64,000 bases of DNA from Platynereis dumerilii (GCA_026936325.1 JAPTHN010000021.1:1736001-1800000); one strand, 5' to 3'; shown: positions 34,621-45,967, counted from the first letter of the stretch. Translations and numbers: made by a program. Notes: a model not told the origin generated them from the sequence alone.

Positions 34621-35167
34621 TAAGTAATAACCCATTGTTTCCTACAAGTGATTTGATCTGAAAAAGCATGGATGAGCAGTTTACTGAAATTAGTGCTGTA
34701 TAAATCTATATTACACAAATATCATTATTCTCGTTTCTGCAAATTGTATAAATTTCACTCTGCAGTGATAAACAATGAATGACTAATGGGATCTATAGCA
34801 GCCTTCATGGTTGGTGTTTTGAGGCAGCCCTAGCAAGTTGCAGTTGTGTGAGGCTGACAGGAAAACAGATCAATGCAGATATATTGACTGCAGTTACGTA
34901 ACGTGGGCTGAGGGGAAACCCCCTTTGCAGTGGTCACCTAATGGGGATTCCCCTCTTAGCATGTAGTTGCTACTCATTAGCTATCATCTGTGCTATCATT
35001 GGTTGAGTTCAAGGAGTTTACTTTAATTTCAAGAAAAAAAGGCAAGTTTAGACTTTACTCTCCAGCTTTTTTTTACCTTGCTTGTTTTCCTAAAAAGGAT
35101 ATGGTATATGGGCCAGCAGGCAGCAATCTGCATTTATGTAGATATGGCCAAGGCCAACTAATTACAG
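34621..35167. other. No gene seen
   Basis: AT-rich with a CCCTTTGCAGTGG-type stretch near 34920. Nothing recognised. Confidence 0.4.
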
Positions 35168-35168
35168 A

Positions 35169-35262
<94 letters not shown>
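35168..35262. repeat. (TATC)n microsatellite
   Basis: About 23 uninterrupted units, immediately before a SINE family B copy. Confidence 0.95.
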
Positions 35263-35274
35263 GGATCTGTCTTT

Positions 35275-35490
35275 GCTATGGGGGAGGGTTGATCTAATGA
35301 TCTATAATGGCAGCATGCTGGGCTGCCAATTGCTGGGTCCAGGGTTCGAATCAAACTCTTGCCAGGTCACCTGTACCTATGTTGGATGGCTGTTTCAATC
35401 ATCTTCTGCCTTATTGTTGTGTCCTCCTCCTGTCTTAATTAGCCACTAAGTGTAGGCATTAAATACAGGACATGAAGCCCCAGTCATCTA
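35275..35490 (+). mobile_element. SINE family B copy
   Basis: A degenerate A box (TGATCTATAATGGCAGC), the GGGCTGCCAATTGCTGGGTC motif, a B box GGGTTCGAATC, and the standard body ending in GACATGAAGCCCCAGTCATC. Confidence 0.82.
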
Positions 35491-35497
35491 TCTATCC

Positions 35498-35561
<64 letters not shown>

Positions 35562-35632
35562 GTATATTATCTATTTATCCATCTATCTATCTATCCATCT
35601 ACCTACCTATCTATCTATCTATCTATCTATCA

Positions 35633-35671
<39 letters not shown>

Positions 35672-35694
35672 CATCTACCTATCTATCTACCTAC

Positions 35695-35776
<82 letters not shown>
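35484..35776. repeat. (TATC)n microsatellite grown from a SINE tail
   Basis: Nearly 300 bp of TATC with ATCC, ACCT and TCTG variants, continuous with the 3' end of the SINE at 35275-35490. Confidence 0.95.
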
Positions 35777-36144
35777 CTGTCTTTGAAATGCACAAAGTCC
35801 TTGTGCCCTCGGCTGCTCAGTTACTGCACTGTGTGATAATCATCGAATTTATTTCATGATCACATTCAAGATAGTTTCCATAAAACACCAATTATCTTGA
35901 AAACGACCCTGAATTTCCATTTTATGGCGTGTTGGTGCAGAAGGGGGTAATTTCAAGGCAAATTTCATGGCCACCAAGTGATTATTATACCAGTACCTAA
36001 ATACCCTAGGTACAAGCTTAATATGGGGTGCTAATTATACTCTTTTCTATGCAAGAAATTGCAAGTTATGGTTGTAATTGACCAGAACATATAAATATCA
36101 AACTCTAAATCAAGAAAAAGACCTGGAGGGTGACTTCCCTATAT
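35777..36144. other. No gene seen
   Basis: Nothing recognised. Confidence 0.4.
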
Positions 36145-36246
36145 TCAGAAGGTCCAATGTTCAGAAGGTCCATTGGTCAGAAGGTTCAATGTTCAGAAGG
36201 TCCATTGGTCAGAAGGTTCAATGTTCAGAAGGTCCAATGTTCAGAA
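36145..36246. repeat. Minisatellite, TCAGAAGGTCCAATGT type
   Basis: About six 16-17 bp units alternating GGTCCAATGTTCAGAA and GGTCCATTGGTCAGAA. The same repeat is inverted at 40675-40795. Confidence 0.85.
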
Positions 36247-36499
36247 TTTTTGTCATTTTTTCACAGACAGTTGTTCTGGAAATTTACCTTAAACTTTTTT
36301 GTGAATGCTGGGGTAATATCCAATTGGTTGATTGCCCCTGTATATTTAAGTGGATGACAATTATTAAGATATTTCGAAATCTTAATTGCGCTCTGATTGC
36401 TGCCCAAATGTTGTGCCTGAATTTGGGCAAGAATATGGAAACAGGTCAGAACTTCCCCCCTCGACCCTCCGAAAGTCAATTCATGTAAATATATATATG

Positions 36500-37075
36500 C
36501 CCCTGGAAGATCCAGGAAGTTGGCTACCATTTCTGGCTGGTGAAGGGGCCGGAATGCAACCCTCCGAAAAGCTGCAGAGCTTGGCCGTTGACGGGGCCAA
36601 CTCAGTGGAAGTTAGCTACTTGAACTGGCTACCTGGCAGTTACCTGACAGCTACTCGAAACTCTTCCCATTTCTGGCTGGTGACGGGGCCGGAATCCAAC
36701 CCTCCGAAAAGCTGCATAGCTTGGCCTTTGACGGGGCCAACTCAGTGGAAGTTAGCTACCCGAAGCTGGTTACCTGGCAGTTACCTGGAAGCTACTTGAA
36801 ACTTTGGGAAGATAGCTACTTGAACTGGCTACCTGGCAGTTACCTTGCAGCTTCTTGAAACTCTTCCCATTTCTGGCTGGTGACGGGGCCGGAATCCAAC
36901 CCTCCGAAAAGCTGCATAGCTTGGCGGTGACGGGGCCAACTAAGTGGAAGTTAGCTACCCGAACTGACTACGTCTACCTAGCAGTTACATGGCAGCTACT
37001 TGAAACTTTGTGAAGATATCTACTTGAACTGGCAACCTGGCAGTTACCTGGCAGCTACTTGAATATCTTCCGAAT
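36500..37075 (+). repeat. Minisatellite arm 1 (CTACCTGGCAGTTACCTGG type)
   Basis: Tandem units of about 141 or 200 bp contain CCATTTCTGGCTGGTGACGG, GGCCGGAATCCAACCCTCCG, AAAAGCTGCATAGCTTGG and CTACCTGGCAGTTACCTGGC. The longer form carries an extra sub-block of about 57 bp. It faces an inverted array at 37220-38315. Confidence 0.88.
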
Positions 37076-37219
37076 ACTGGCTAGCCCTGGACCCCAGGGG
37101 ACAGGGGTCATGAATCCTCCAATTGGAAAACCATGAGATTTGACATACACACTCAGCGAGAATTGAATATTCTCTTTTGTATTGGTAGTAGGGCCAAAAT
37201 AAAGCATACAAGCTGAAAG

Positions 37220-38315
37220 TTGTCACTGAGTTCGCCCCGTCACCGGAAAAGCTCTGCAACTTTTCGGAGGGTTGGATTCCAGCCCTGTCACAAGCCAGAA
37301 ATGGAAAGAGTTTCAAGTAGCTGCCAGGTAACTGCCAGGTAGCCAGTTCAAGTAGCTATCTTCCACTGAGTTGGCCCCGCCACCGGCAAAGCTCTGCAGC
37401 TTTTTGGAGGGTTGGATTCCGGCCCTGTCACCAGCCAGAAATGGAAAGAGTTTCAAGTAGCTGCAAGGTAACTGCGAGGTAGCCAGTTCAAGTAGCTAAC
37501 TTCCACTGAGTTGGCCCCATCACCTGCCAAGCTATGCAGCTTTTTCGGAGAGTTGGATTCTGGCCCCATCACCAGCCAGAAATGGGAAGAGTTTCAAGAA
37601 GCTGCAAGGTAACTGCCAGGTAGCCAGTTCAAGTAGCTGTCTTCCCAAAGTTTCAAGTAGCTTCCAGGTAACTGCCACGTAACCAGCTTCGGGTAGCTAA
37701 CTTCCACTGAGTTGGTCCCGTCACCGGCAAAGCTCTGCAGCTTTTCGGAGGGTTGGATTCCGGCCCCGTCACCAGCCAGAAATAGAAAGAGTTTCAAGTA
37801 GCTTCCAGGGAACTGCCAGGTAGCCAGTTCAAGTAGCTATCTTCCCAAAGTTTCAAGTGCCAGGTAACTGCGAGGTAGCCAGTTCAAGTAGCTAACTTCC
37901 ACTAAGTTGGCCCGTCACCTGCCAAGCTATGCAGCTTTTCGGAGGGTTGGATTCTGGCCCCGTCACCAGCCAGAAATGGGAAGAGTTTCGAGTAGCTGCC
38001 AGGGAACTGCCAGGTAGCCATTTCAAGTAGCTATCTTCCACTGAGCTTCAAGTAGCTGTCAAGTAGTTGGCAGGTAGCCAGTTCAAGTAGCTATCTTCCA
38101 CTGAGTTGGCCCCGCCACCAGCAAAGCTCTGCAGCTTTTCGGAGGGTTGGATTCCGGCCCCGTCACCAGCCAGAAATTGAAAGAGTTTCAAGTAGCTGCC
38201 AAGTAACTGCCAGGTAGCCAGTTCAAGTACCTATCTTCCCAAAGTTTCAAGTAGCTGTCATCAAACTGCCAGGTAGCCAGTTCAAGTAGCTATCTTCCAC
38301 TGAGTTGGCCCTGTC
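37220..38315 (-). repeat. Minisatellite arm 2, inverted relative to arm 1
   Basis: The same units as arm 1 but in opposite orientation (AACTGCCAGGTAGCCAGTTC, GGTTGGATTCCGGCCC, GTCACCAGCCAGAAATGG), about six copies with spacings near 141 and 197 bp. A 145-bp unrelated centre (37076-37219) separates the arms. Confidence 0.88.
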
Positions 38316-38920
38316 ACATTAATTTTGTATACTGACAAATCATTAGCAAATATATATGCAATGTCATGAACTTCCCATTTTGCTTATAATGTACCGATTG
38401 AAATAGGAATGTCTTGTCAGGTTTGCAAAGATCCACTTATTTTTGTGAACAGAGGTACCCCGAACTAGCACTGGTCCTACAGTCTGTGTAAACATGCTGG
38501 AGGAGGTGGTCCAACTTATACCCTGAACTTACATTATTTATGAACAGAAATTGCACCAATATCACCCAAGCCGGAATTTGCATGATTTGGGCTGATATGT
38601 ATGCCTAGTTATGCTATTTTAGTAGCAGAAATAAAAATTTTCGGCCGTCCATTCCGTTCCCTTTCCCGTAATTTTTAATGGATGTGTGTTCACATCATGC
38701 CTATAAAGTATGGCGCTGCGAGCGCCGTTTTCCAAAATGGATGTTCTTGTCAGATTTGACAATTTTGCGAGGTGAAAATGTGGATTTATTGGTTCATGTC
38801 AATCTTTGGTGATTGTTTCAAGGGCAATATCTTTAACTCTGATTGCAATGAAGCATCAGCTGCTATCATGACTATCACACAGTCTCTTGATTGATTACAA
38901 ATTGCAATTATCCATGCTAA
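38316..38920. other. No gene seen
   Basis: Nothing recognised. One short palindromic GGCGCTGCGAGCGCC near 38712. Confidence 0.4.
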
Positions 38921-39213
38921 TTAGGGGCCGACCAGATGATCTTTGGGGGGGGGGGGGGGCTATGGATATTTAGAGAAAAAAAAAATTGTTTCCCACTTGA
39001 CAATGAAAAAAAAGTTTGTTCAGTACATGGAAATAAAAAAAAGTTTGTTTCCACCTGTAGCTAGGGTACCGTAATGTTAAAATTCCGATAAAAAAGTTTG
39101 TCGCGAGTTCGCATGCGAAAAAATTGTTCGTCGACGCGCCGCAAACGAAAAAAAGTTCGTGCCGGGCGTAAAATTCATAGCCCTCCCCCAACTAACGTCT
39201 GGGCGGCCCCTTA
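38921..39213. mobile_element. Harbinger-type MITE
   Basis: The element runs 38924-39210. Its ends are GGGGCCGACCAGA and, on the other strand, GGGGCCGCCCAGA. It is flanked by TTA on both sides, the 3-bp target of the PIF/Harbinger superfamily. The interior repeats GAAAAAAAAGTTTGTT. A truncated relative lies at 11464-11670. Confidence 0.7.
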
Positions 39214-39714
39214 CGACTTCGTGGTCAATTGGATGTTGATTCAAGGCAATCGTCCACTTCACAGGCCATTTAATTGCATTTGAGATCAATAACCACTCCT
39301 GTAATTATCCCGTGAGTCAGATAATTGGTCATTTTTATCAATACAGTGGTTAAAGAATATTGACAACGCACCAGTCAGTAATAAATGCCAATTTTCAGGT
39401 TGCAGATTGTCCTCTTTTACCCCGATGACACATCTCCATTTATAGAGTCACAGTGACAAAATGGACAATTTTGGCGGGAAATTGAAATTGGAGCATTTTC
39501 AGAATGTCTTTTGGGCCCTGTCTTGGCTGTATTGTTTGGAGATGTTTGGGTCAAGAGATGTCCATAACTTGATTATAGAGCATGCATCTGGCATAGGAAC
39601 GAATACCAGGCAAGTTGTAATTAAGACGTGTTTTATATCTTGCTTGGATCCACTGCGGGCAGCTGCACACATTGTGTATTGGCCGCTGAACTTAAACTAT
39701 TGCACATATGATAT
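39214..39714. other. No gene seen
   Basis: Nothing recognised. The plus frame from 39461 runs into the minisatellite and has no domain. Confidence 0.4.
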
Positions 39715-40110
39715 TTGGCACCGCTCCTATCCTGCACTGCTCCTATTCTACACTGCTCCTATTCTACACTGCTCCTATCCTGCACTACTCCTATGATTCT
39801 ATCCTGCATTACTCCTATCCTGCACTACTCCTATTCTGTGCTACTCCCTCTGCACTGCTCCTATCCTGCGCTACTCCTATTCTGCAGTGCTCCTATTCTG
39901 CACTGCCAATATCCTGAACTCCTATTCTGCATTGGTCCTATTCTGCACTTCTCCCTTTGCGCTGCTCCTTTCGAGCACTACTCCCTGTGCACTTCTCCTA
40001 TCCTGCACTACTCCCTCTGCTCTTCCTTTTCTGCACTACTCCTATCCTGCACTGATCCTATCCTGCTGATTCCTACACTGCTCCTATCCTGCACTGCTCC
40101 TATCCTGGAA
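39715..40110. repeat. Minisatellite, CTGCACTACTCCTATC type
   Basis: About 24 imperfect units of 15-18 bp (TCCTATCCTGCACTGC and variants). Long open plus frames here are artefacts. Confidence 0.88.
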
Positions 40111-40275
40111 CTTCATATAAAAAGCACATAAAGACAGCAATTTCTAAGATTTCATGAGCAGAAGCATTTCCATCAACAACACATAAACTGATGATGTCAT
40201 GCAATGACATGCATATTTTATGCAAATGTACATTGAGCAGTGCCCATCCATGTAGGTAAGTGAGTACTATATTAT

Positions 40276-40375
40276 ACAGTTATCGCACAGCACCGAGTGC
40301 GATATTATACAGTTATCGCATAGCACTGAGTGCGATATCAGTATAATATCACACTCGGTGCTGTGCGATAGCTGT
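40276..40375. repeat. Palindrome with 35-bp arms
   Basis: The arms at 40276-40310 and 40341-40375 are complementary with two mismatches (core TATCGCACAGCACCGAGTG). The left arm is partly repeated in tandem just after it (about 40308-40340). Confidence 0.75.
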
Positions 40376-40674
40376 TTAATATTGTATCAGTAGTGGCCCA
40401 CTACTACTAGTGGGCCTACAGAAAATGAGAAGTTGGCCTGCCTTACATTTATTGCCTGGATGATCGTATCACTATGGTTAGGTCACTTGCATGGCCGAGT
40501 GGTCACGGTTGCATTGTGGCTCCCTTGTACTATGGGACCATCCTGACTGAGACTGGGAATATGTCAAGATGTGTGGGACAAATCTAGGGCTGCCCTAAGG
40601 ACCCCACTCCAAAGGGGGCCCCACACCCAAACCCAACAATAAAAAAAAAGAAAAAGAAAAAAAAAAGGGTTGCT

Positions 40675-40795
40675 CAAATTCTGAACATTGGACCTTCTGA
40701 ACATTGGACCTTCTGAACAATGGACCTTCTGACCATTGAACCTGCTGACCATTGGACCTTCTGCACATTGAACCTTCTGAACATAGGGCTGTAAC
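40675..40795. repeat. Minisatellite, inverted relative of 36145-36246
   Basis: About seven units of CATTGGACCTTCTGAA, the complement of the 36.1 kb repeat. Confidence 0.85.
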
Positions 40796-40828
40796 CGACC
40801 TGGAGCATGGATATTGGTGGATCCAGGG

Positions 40829-41206
40829 GAGGGGGGGCTAGTGGTCCGAGATGAAAATACATTTTTGAAGAAGGCATAGGCATGGGAGGCGGGGGGGGGG
40901 TCCGGGGGCTGCAGCCCCCCCAAAAATTTTGGAAAATCAATTTTTCATGCACTTTTGGGCAGCAAATTTTGTGAATTTATTATTTTTGGGACTATTTGGG
41001 CAATATTTTTTGAGAGGCCCCCCCCCCCCAAAAGTTATTGAAGTCCTACGCCTATGGAAGAAGGTATGAAGCAACAAGGGTCAATGCCAAAACGACGCCC
41101 ATGAGGACCTGCTATTAATGCCGGAATGATGCCCACTCGGGCCCGCGAAAGGCGAAACGACGCCCGGGCACTCCCGCCCAGACTACCATGTCTGTATCCG
41201 CCACTG
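40829..41206. mobile_element. Probable older MITE interrupted by a younger one
   Basis: The left GGTGGATCCAGGGGA and right TCTGTATCCGCCACTG look like the two ends of one hAT-type MITE. The target duplication is not clear. It is interrupted by the element at 40875-41056. Confidence 0.4.
40867..41064. mobile_element. hAT-type MITE with perfect 8-bp target duplication, nested
   Basis: The element runs 40875-41056 (182 bp). Ends are CATAGGCATGGGAGG and, on the other strand, CATAGGCGTAGGACT. Flanks are GAAGAAGG on both sides (40867-40874 and 41057-41064). It is the same family as 3429-3617. Confidence 0.85.
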
Positions 41207-42224
41207 ATATAGAGTGAATTGCTATGATAGTTGATTAGATCTCACAAAAATTGGTCTAATTTACGTTTCATTGAACTTTGGGAAGATTTAATAATTTTGT
41301 CAAATTAAAATTCCCAGAAATGGTTTGACATGTTGCCAATCCAGTTATACCATTAACCGGTAGATATGTGTATAATTTTATCTCAAATATTATTTGTCAC
41401 TTGTATTTGCCACTATTTGGTGCCAATTAAGGAATAATACATGTAGGCCTAAATAAACATATTTTTATGGAAATAGGCCAAATATATCCAAGTTTTATTA
41501 CTGCTTGGCTAAATGAGTACAGCCACATAAATATACCCCCATATCATGATACTTGGACATATATTTGGTATTAGTTTGGCGTGGTTATAAATTGTGTTTT
41601 ATCAATGTTTAGTGCAATTTTTCAGTCATATATATGTTAAGTTAAAAGTATTTTCTTGTTTTGTGAAATTTTGAGTGCTGATTTTATCAGAAACTAATAT
41701 ATTTCTACGTGTTCTCAACATTTGGCAGGCAGTAGAGAAACTATTGAAAAAATACAAAATAGAAAAATAATGAAAAATATGAAATTTGGCAAGTTCTAAC
41801 ACTTGAAATAACATTATTGGTGAGCTGGTTCCAGTGTGTGAGGGGAGGGGTCTAAAAAATAAAAAGCTATTTATCAGGCATAGGACCATATGACAAGCTC
41901 TTGAGCCCATGGGTATGGTTTATGAAGTGTGAAAAATATTGCACTAGGGTCATTCGAATAATGTAAGGTCTACGAAAAAATAAAGAATGGAATAAAAAGT
42001 AAAATAAAAAAGGACAATGGTTTGAAAAAAGAAAAATAGCGATAGAAGCATGATTTATTATTTTTGGCACGAATTTCCTTGGAATTTCATTATTCACAAA
42101 CCCTTTAAAGTTTATTAACTCCCTTTGGTATCATACAATCACTGTCTATCTATTTCGTTATGATGTACATTACGTGCATGCATGTATCTGTCTGTCTATA
42201 AAATAAAAAGTGTCTAATTAGATA
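41207..42224. other. No gene; AT-rich
   Basis: One TAGGCCTA near 41442. No gene or transposon was supported. Confidence 0.4.
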
Positions 42225-42548
42225 AATAGATAGATAGGCCTATGTAAGTGTTGTCCTCCAAGCCCAGTTCTGGCGCTCATGAGGGTTGGTTGATGAGACG
42301 GCTGAGAGAGAAAGCGGGAGTCCTCAGCATTTTAAACATTAACCCCATATGAGGGATCTTTTACTTGTTCAGCACTACTATTACAATGCCAATGGGCCGC
42401 CAATTTAACATCTCATCTGAATAACATCCAGCTGCGATTTTGCTCATGAAAATCCACTGTAAATTTCAGGTTGCCCAACTGAGGTTTGAACCCATGCAGG
42501 CTAACACCTTCAGTGGAGCAGGTGGGAACCTTAACCACTGTGCCTATC
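42225..42548 (-). mobile_element. SINE family A, inverted diverged copy
   Basis: On the minus strand it has the same order as 5055-5431: a tRNA-like head with B box (42481-42494, GGTTTGAACCC-like), GCTCATGAAAATC, the GACGTTAAA-related stretch, GATCCCTCA-related stretch and AGCCCAGTTCTGG near the tail. A GATA tract at about 42225-42236 is its tail. Confidence 0.75.
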
Positions 42549-42929
42549 TGTCTATACAATGTAATTAATTCATCATGATTAATGGAAATTTAAAACAATA
42601 GTCTATTAATAGACTGAGTAATTCCATACACTACAACAAGTTTAGCTATTTGAACCCAGTAAACTCAGAAACCGCAAGTTACACTAACATTACATGGCAA
42701 AGATAACCCCACTTAATAAATTAGGTGTTAAGAGTTCTGAAGAGCCTCTTATCTGAATTATAACATCTCTTATCTGCTCTTATCTGAGTGCACTATTTGC
42801 AAGTTATCTCCAAATATGCTGTAGATAAGCAAAGGGCAAGAGTAATAGGGAAGTTTAGCATTGACACCTGGCTGAAATTTCCTAGTGTGATGTTCTAATT
42901 AATAGATAGAGTGCATTTTGGCAGGCTAA
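42549..42929. other. No gene seen
   Basis: Contains a cluster of CTTATCTG repeats near 42748-42790. Nothing else. Confidence 0.4.
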
Positions 42930-43090
42930 TTACTAATTGAGATGGATACAGTAATGAGGCGAAGGATGATTGAAACTGCTGTTCAAAATAAGTTCAGGCA
43001 ACCCAGCCAAAGCAGGAATCGTCGAATCGAACCCGGGTCCCAGAAACTGGCAACTTAGCATGCTACCAACTGAGCTGAGCTAACCCTTCA
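42930..43090 (-). mobile_element. SINE family B, inverted copy
   Basis: GTAATGAGGCGAAGGATGAT, AACTGCTGTTCAAAATAAGT, a B box (GAACCCGGGTCCC-like) and CATGCTACCAACTGAGCTGA are the family B order on the minus strand. Confidence 0.75.
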
Positions 43091-44228
43091 CAGTTAGGTA
43101 TAATGCTGGTAGCCGGTGCATGTTTATGTGTAAATACAATGTATAGGTAGATAATTGAAAATATAAAATTGTCGATTGATTTGTGACTGATTGATTCATT
43201 CTTGTATTATCTCAGGTGCTCTGGAAATCTTTTATAGATAGATAGATGTTTCCAATTTCACAAACAAACATTACAAGCATAAGGTGATCTCAAGAGAAAT
43301 TTACAAATTATTAATTTATTGGTTTTTTCAATAATATTATTTGTGATATTTTGTGTGTGCTCATTCACTCCCAAAGCTATACTACAAAGCTGCACAACCC
43401 AGCATAGAACCATAAACAAGGGACAAAGATCTGCAATGCATTGTTTACTTGCAGCTCTCCTTTGTTACTATTTCTGATTTACAACTCAAGTCAAGAGGTT
43501 ATCAGGAAAAGGATAAAAAGTTGTCAAGTAATATTCTTCAAACGTTTATTTTCAAGATAAATGAATGTGTAGGTGTGACATATACTTTAAAAGTGCATGC
43601 ACATGAGTTATGATTTGGCTATGGGGGCCCCATTCATTTTACATGTTTTAGAGAAAGTTTATGCATTGTAAACCATGAAGTGTATATATATGTGAAAAGC
43701 AAATTCTTGTTTTATGAATTTCGACTTTCGAGAATAGGATTCACTAGAATAGAATAGAATAGAATAGAATAGAATGGACAGAATATGATGGTAACAGAGC
43801 TGCAATTGCCAAAGAACAATGTTACAAAACAAAACTGACTGCAATATAATAGAACAGAATAATTAAATAGAATGAAATAGATTAGAACACAAAATAATGA
43901 AACAGGATAAATGGAATGGTTATTTACAAAATAATATCATATGAAATTGAATAGGATGGAACTGGATAAATGCTACAACAAAACTGAATAGAATATAGTT
44001 ACACTATTTTCTCCAACCTAATATTTTCTCAGCTGCAGGTCCGATTTTATCTTGATTTTGCAATTTTATCTCAGCAACTCATCTCTATTCACTAGTATAC
44101 AGCTGACTATTATGCATGTTGTATAGGTGGTCATGTGAGGTCTAATTGTGAATTTCTGGTGTAATAGGTAGTATGTTTGTATATTTCTAGCCCCTATGAC
44201 AGTATGAGGTTTTTCCTTATTCGATTAT
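43091..44228. other. No gene; (AATAG)n tracts
   Basis: A pentanucleotide AATAG tract at about 43746-43776, with decayed extensions to about 43990. No gene was recognised. Confidence 0.4.
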
Positions 44229-44460
44229 ACAGTGCAGCCTGTAAGTAAGTGAACCAGGTGATGTTTTGCCATTTGGTCATCACTAAAATCCTCCACCAAA
44301 CTGCTTCTGGAAGCAAGGATATACCCATCTCATAAGAGAAAAACATACGGAGTCATAATTTAGAGGACAATAAGCCAATTTGAGGCATGTGGGATACAAG
44401 TTACTTCATATTTTCTTTGCTCTACCATCAGTTACATATGGGTCAAACTCTTTAATATTC
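44229..44460. mobile_element. Dispersed repeat with GTAAGTAAGTGAACC end (unclassified)
   Basis: Starts CAGTGCAGCCTGTAAGTAAG and continues GTGATGTTTTGCCATTTGG. It matches 57027-57320 over most of its length, including TTTTCTTTGCTCT. A DNA transposon is likely from the ends, but no target duplication was proven. Confidence 0.5.
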
Positions 44461-45344
44461 TCCAACCAACTCCCCCACCCCCGACCCCCAGATATCTTAT
44501 TGTCGCCCTCTTACTTTGGCTTCAAGTATTATCATGATAATGCTAATTGCATACATATATAGATATATTTAGGCCAGATAATTAATCTCAAGCTACTTGG
44601 ACCTTTTCAGCCGCACTTTTTACGCTGGGCCCTTGGGCTGTAAGATAAGATGTATCATAGCACAGGCTGCCTGAGAGCCCCAGCAGTTGTTACTAACTGG
44701 CATATACGGAAAACTGTCAGCAGGAGAACATATCCACGATGTAGTAATATGAAGTGGGGCATTGAAAAATTGATTAGTGTTGCAAATACTTCAGATTGTC
44801 CCATGCATACATGTTGCAGTACACCAACCTTGTGTAAAGGGATTAACAAAGTAGCAGAGCTTGAAACAGATAGCGGTGAGCAGGTTGGCCGACAGGAATG
44901 GCAGCCACAGTGACAGCTTAGGCGACATGTCATGTGATTACATGCAAATGAGATGCAGATGAGGTCATCTCAGTGTCACTCAGCCACACCCCCATGGCCA
45001 TCCAATGGGATATCTTTGGCCTGTCACATGACTGGTCACCCTCCCTTGGTCAGCCAGCCCCCCTGTGCCATAATCTGTGTCGATGTTGCAGTGGTGGCCA
45101 GTGGTCTGCTGCAGCCTGCAGCTCCTGTTTCACATGTGACTGTGCTTAGGTCTCTTTATAAAAAAAAAATTCTTGTTAGAATTTCTTGTTTGAGATTTTA
45201 AAAATTTCAGAAGCCAGTTTTTCAGTTGAGCTGCTCTTCACCATTTCAGTGTAATTTGTACTACTGGACATTTCTGTACAGTATATGTACTCTTGCAGAT
45301 ACATGGCATAATTTATTTAAAACACCAAATAGGGAGAGTGTGAG
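44461..45344. other. No gene; some regulatory-like motifs
   Basis: A perfect POU octamer ATGCAAAT lies near 44942, with CCAAT near 45001. The overlapping open frames on both strands at 44650-44933 have no domain. Confidence 0.35.
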
Positions 45345-45510
45345 GCTGTAAGCTCAGTGGTAGCATGCTGGGCTCCAATAACTGGGTCCACAATTTGAAT
45401 GTAGCTCTTGCTGGGTCTCCTATGGCTATATATCGCATATATGGCTGTTTCAATTATCCAACAGCATAATACGTAACTTAATTAAGCCCCAATCATATCC
45501 ATCCATCCCA
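45345..45510 (+). mobile_element. SINE family B copy
   Basis: AGCTCAGTGGTAGCATGCTG (A box), a degenerate B box, CTCTTGCTGGGTCTCC, then a shortened body ending AAGCCCCAATCATATCC and ATCC repeats. Confidence 0.75.
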
Positions 45511-45856
45511 TATAATATCCTGCAACATTTCAAATATATTTTTATACCATTTAACACTATTTCAATATGCGAATTTTTTAGTTGGACCAGCTTTCGCTGG
45601 CCAACTTATGTTATAGTTGGAAACTCATGAATATTAAGTGAAATATCATGAATATTAAGTGAAATATCATGAATATTCAGTTTTCCCACCCAGTTTTTTG
45701 GCAAATTTGCCAAATGCATCCTGGCAGGAATCCCATACAATAAAGCTCGCAAAATTTAATGGAATTTCGAGCTGTACAGCTTCAAAAAGCACAGCTAATA
45801 CATCATTATTTGGCCAGAAATTTCTTTTTTCGTTGCCGTGGAATGAACTGGCTGCG
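45511..45856. other. No gene seen
   Basis: Three tandem copies of GTGAAATATCATGAATATTA-like sequence near 45625-45680. Nothing else recognised. Confidence 0.4.
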
Positions 45857-45967
45857 CCAAATATGGGCATGCCAAGAATTGGCGCCAAAATTATTGACCA
45901 ATCCGAGAAGTGTACACAAATATGTGTTCTTTCCTGCGTTTTGATTGGTGCATTGCCAACTACGTCA
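45857..45967. promoter_or_regulatory. Promoter-like cluster: CArG, E2F, CCAAT and CRE half-site
   Basis: Within 111 bp lie CCAAATATGG (45857-45866, perfect SRF box), TTGGCGCCAA (45879-45888, palindromic E2F-type site), CCAAT (45898-45902), ATTGG (45944-45948) and TACGTCA (45961-45967). This is a combination typical of growth- or cell-cycle-regulated promoters. No gene start was identified on either side, so its target is unknown. Confidence 0.4.

Noticed and set aside
35472-35786. Open frames of repeating IYLS and similar
   Set aside because: They are translations of (TATC)n microsatellites. The same holds at 5269, 16469, 17101, 34990 and 48881.
39708-40131. Plus-strand frames of about 110-138 codons rich in Leu, Ser and Ala
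   Set aside because: They track the 15-18 bp CTGCACTACTCCTATC minisatellite.
44650-44933. Overlapping plus (87 codons) and minus (92 codons) frames
   Set aside because: No domain, no splice or start support, and mirror-image openness is common by chance at this length.
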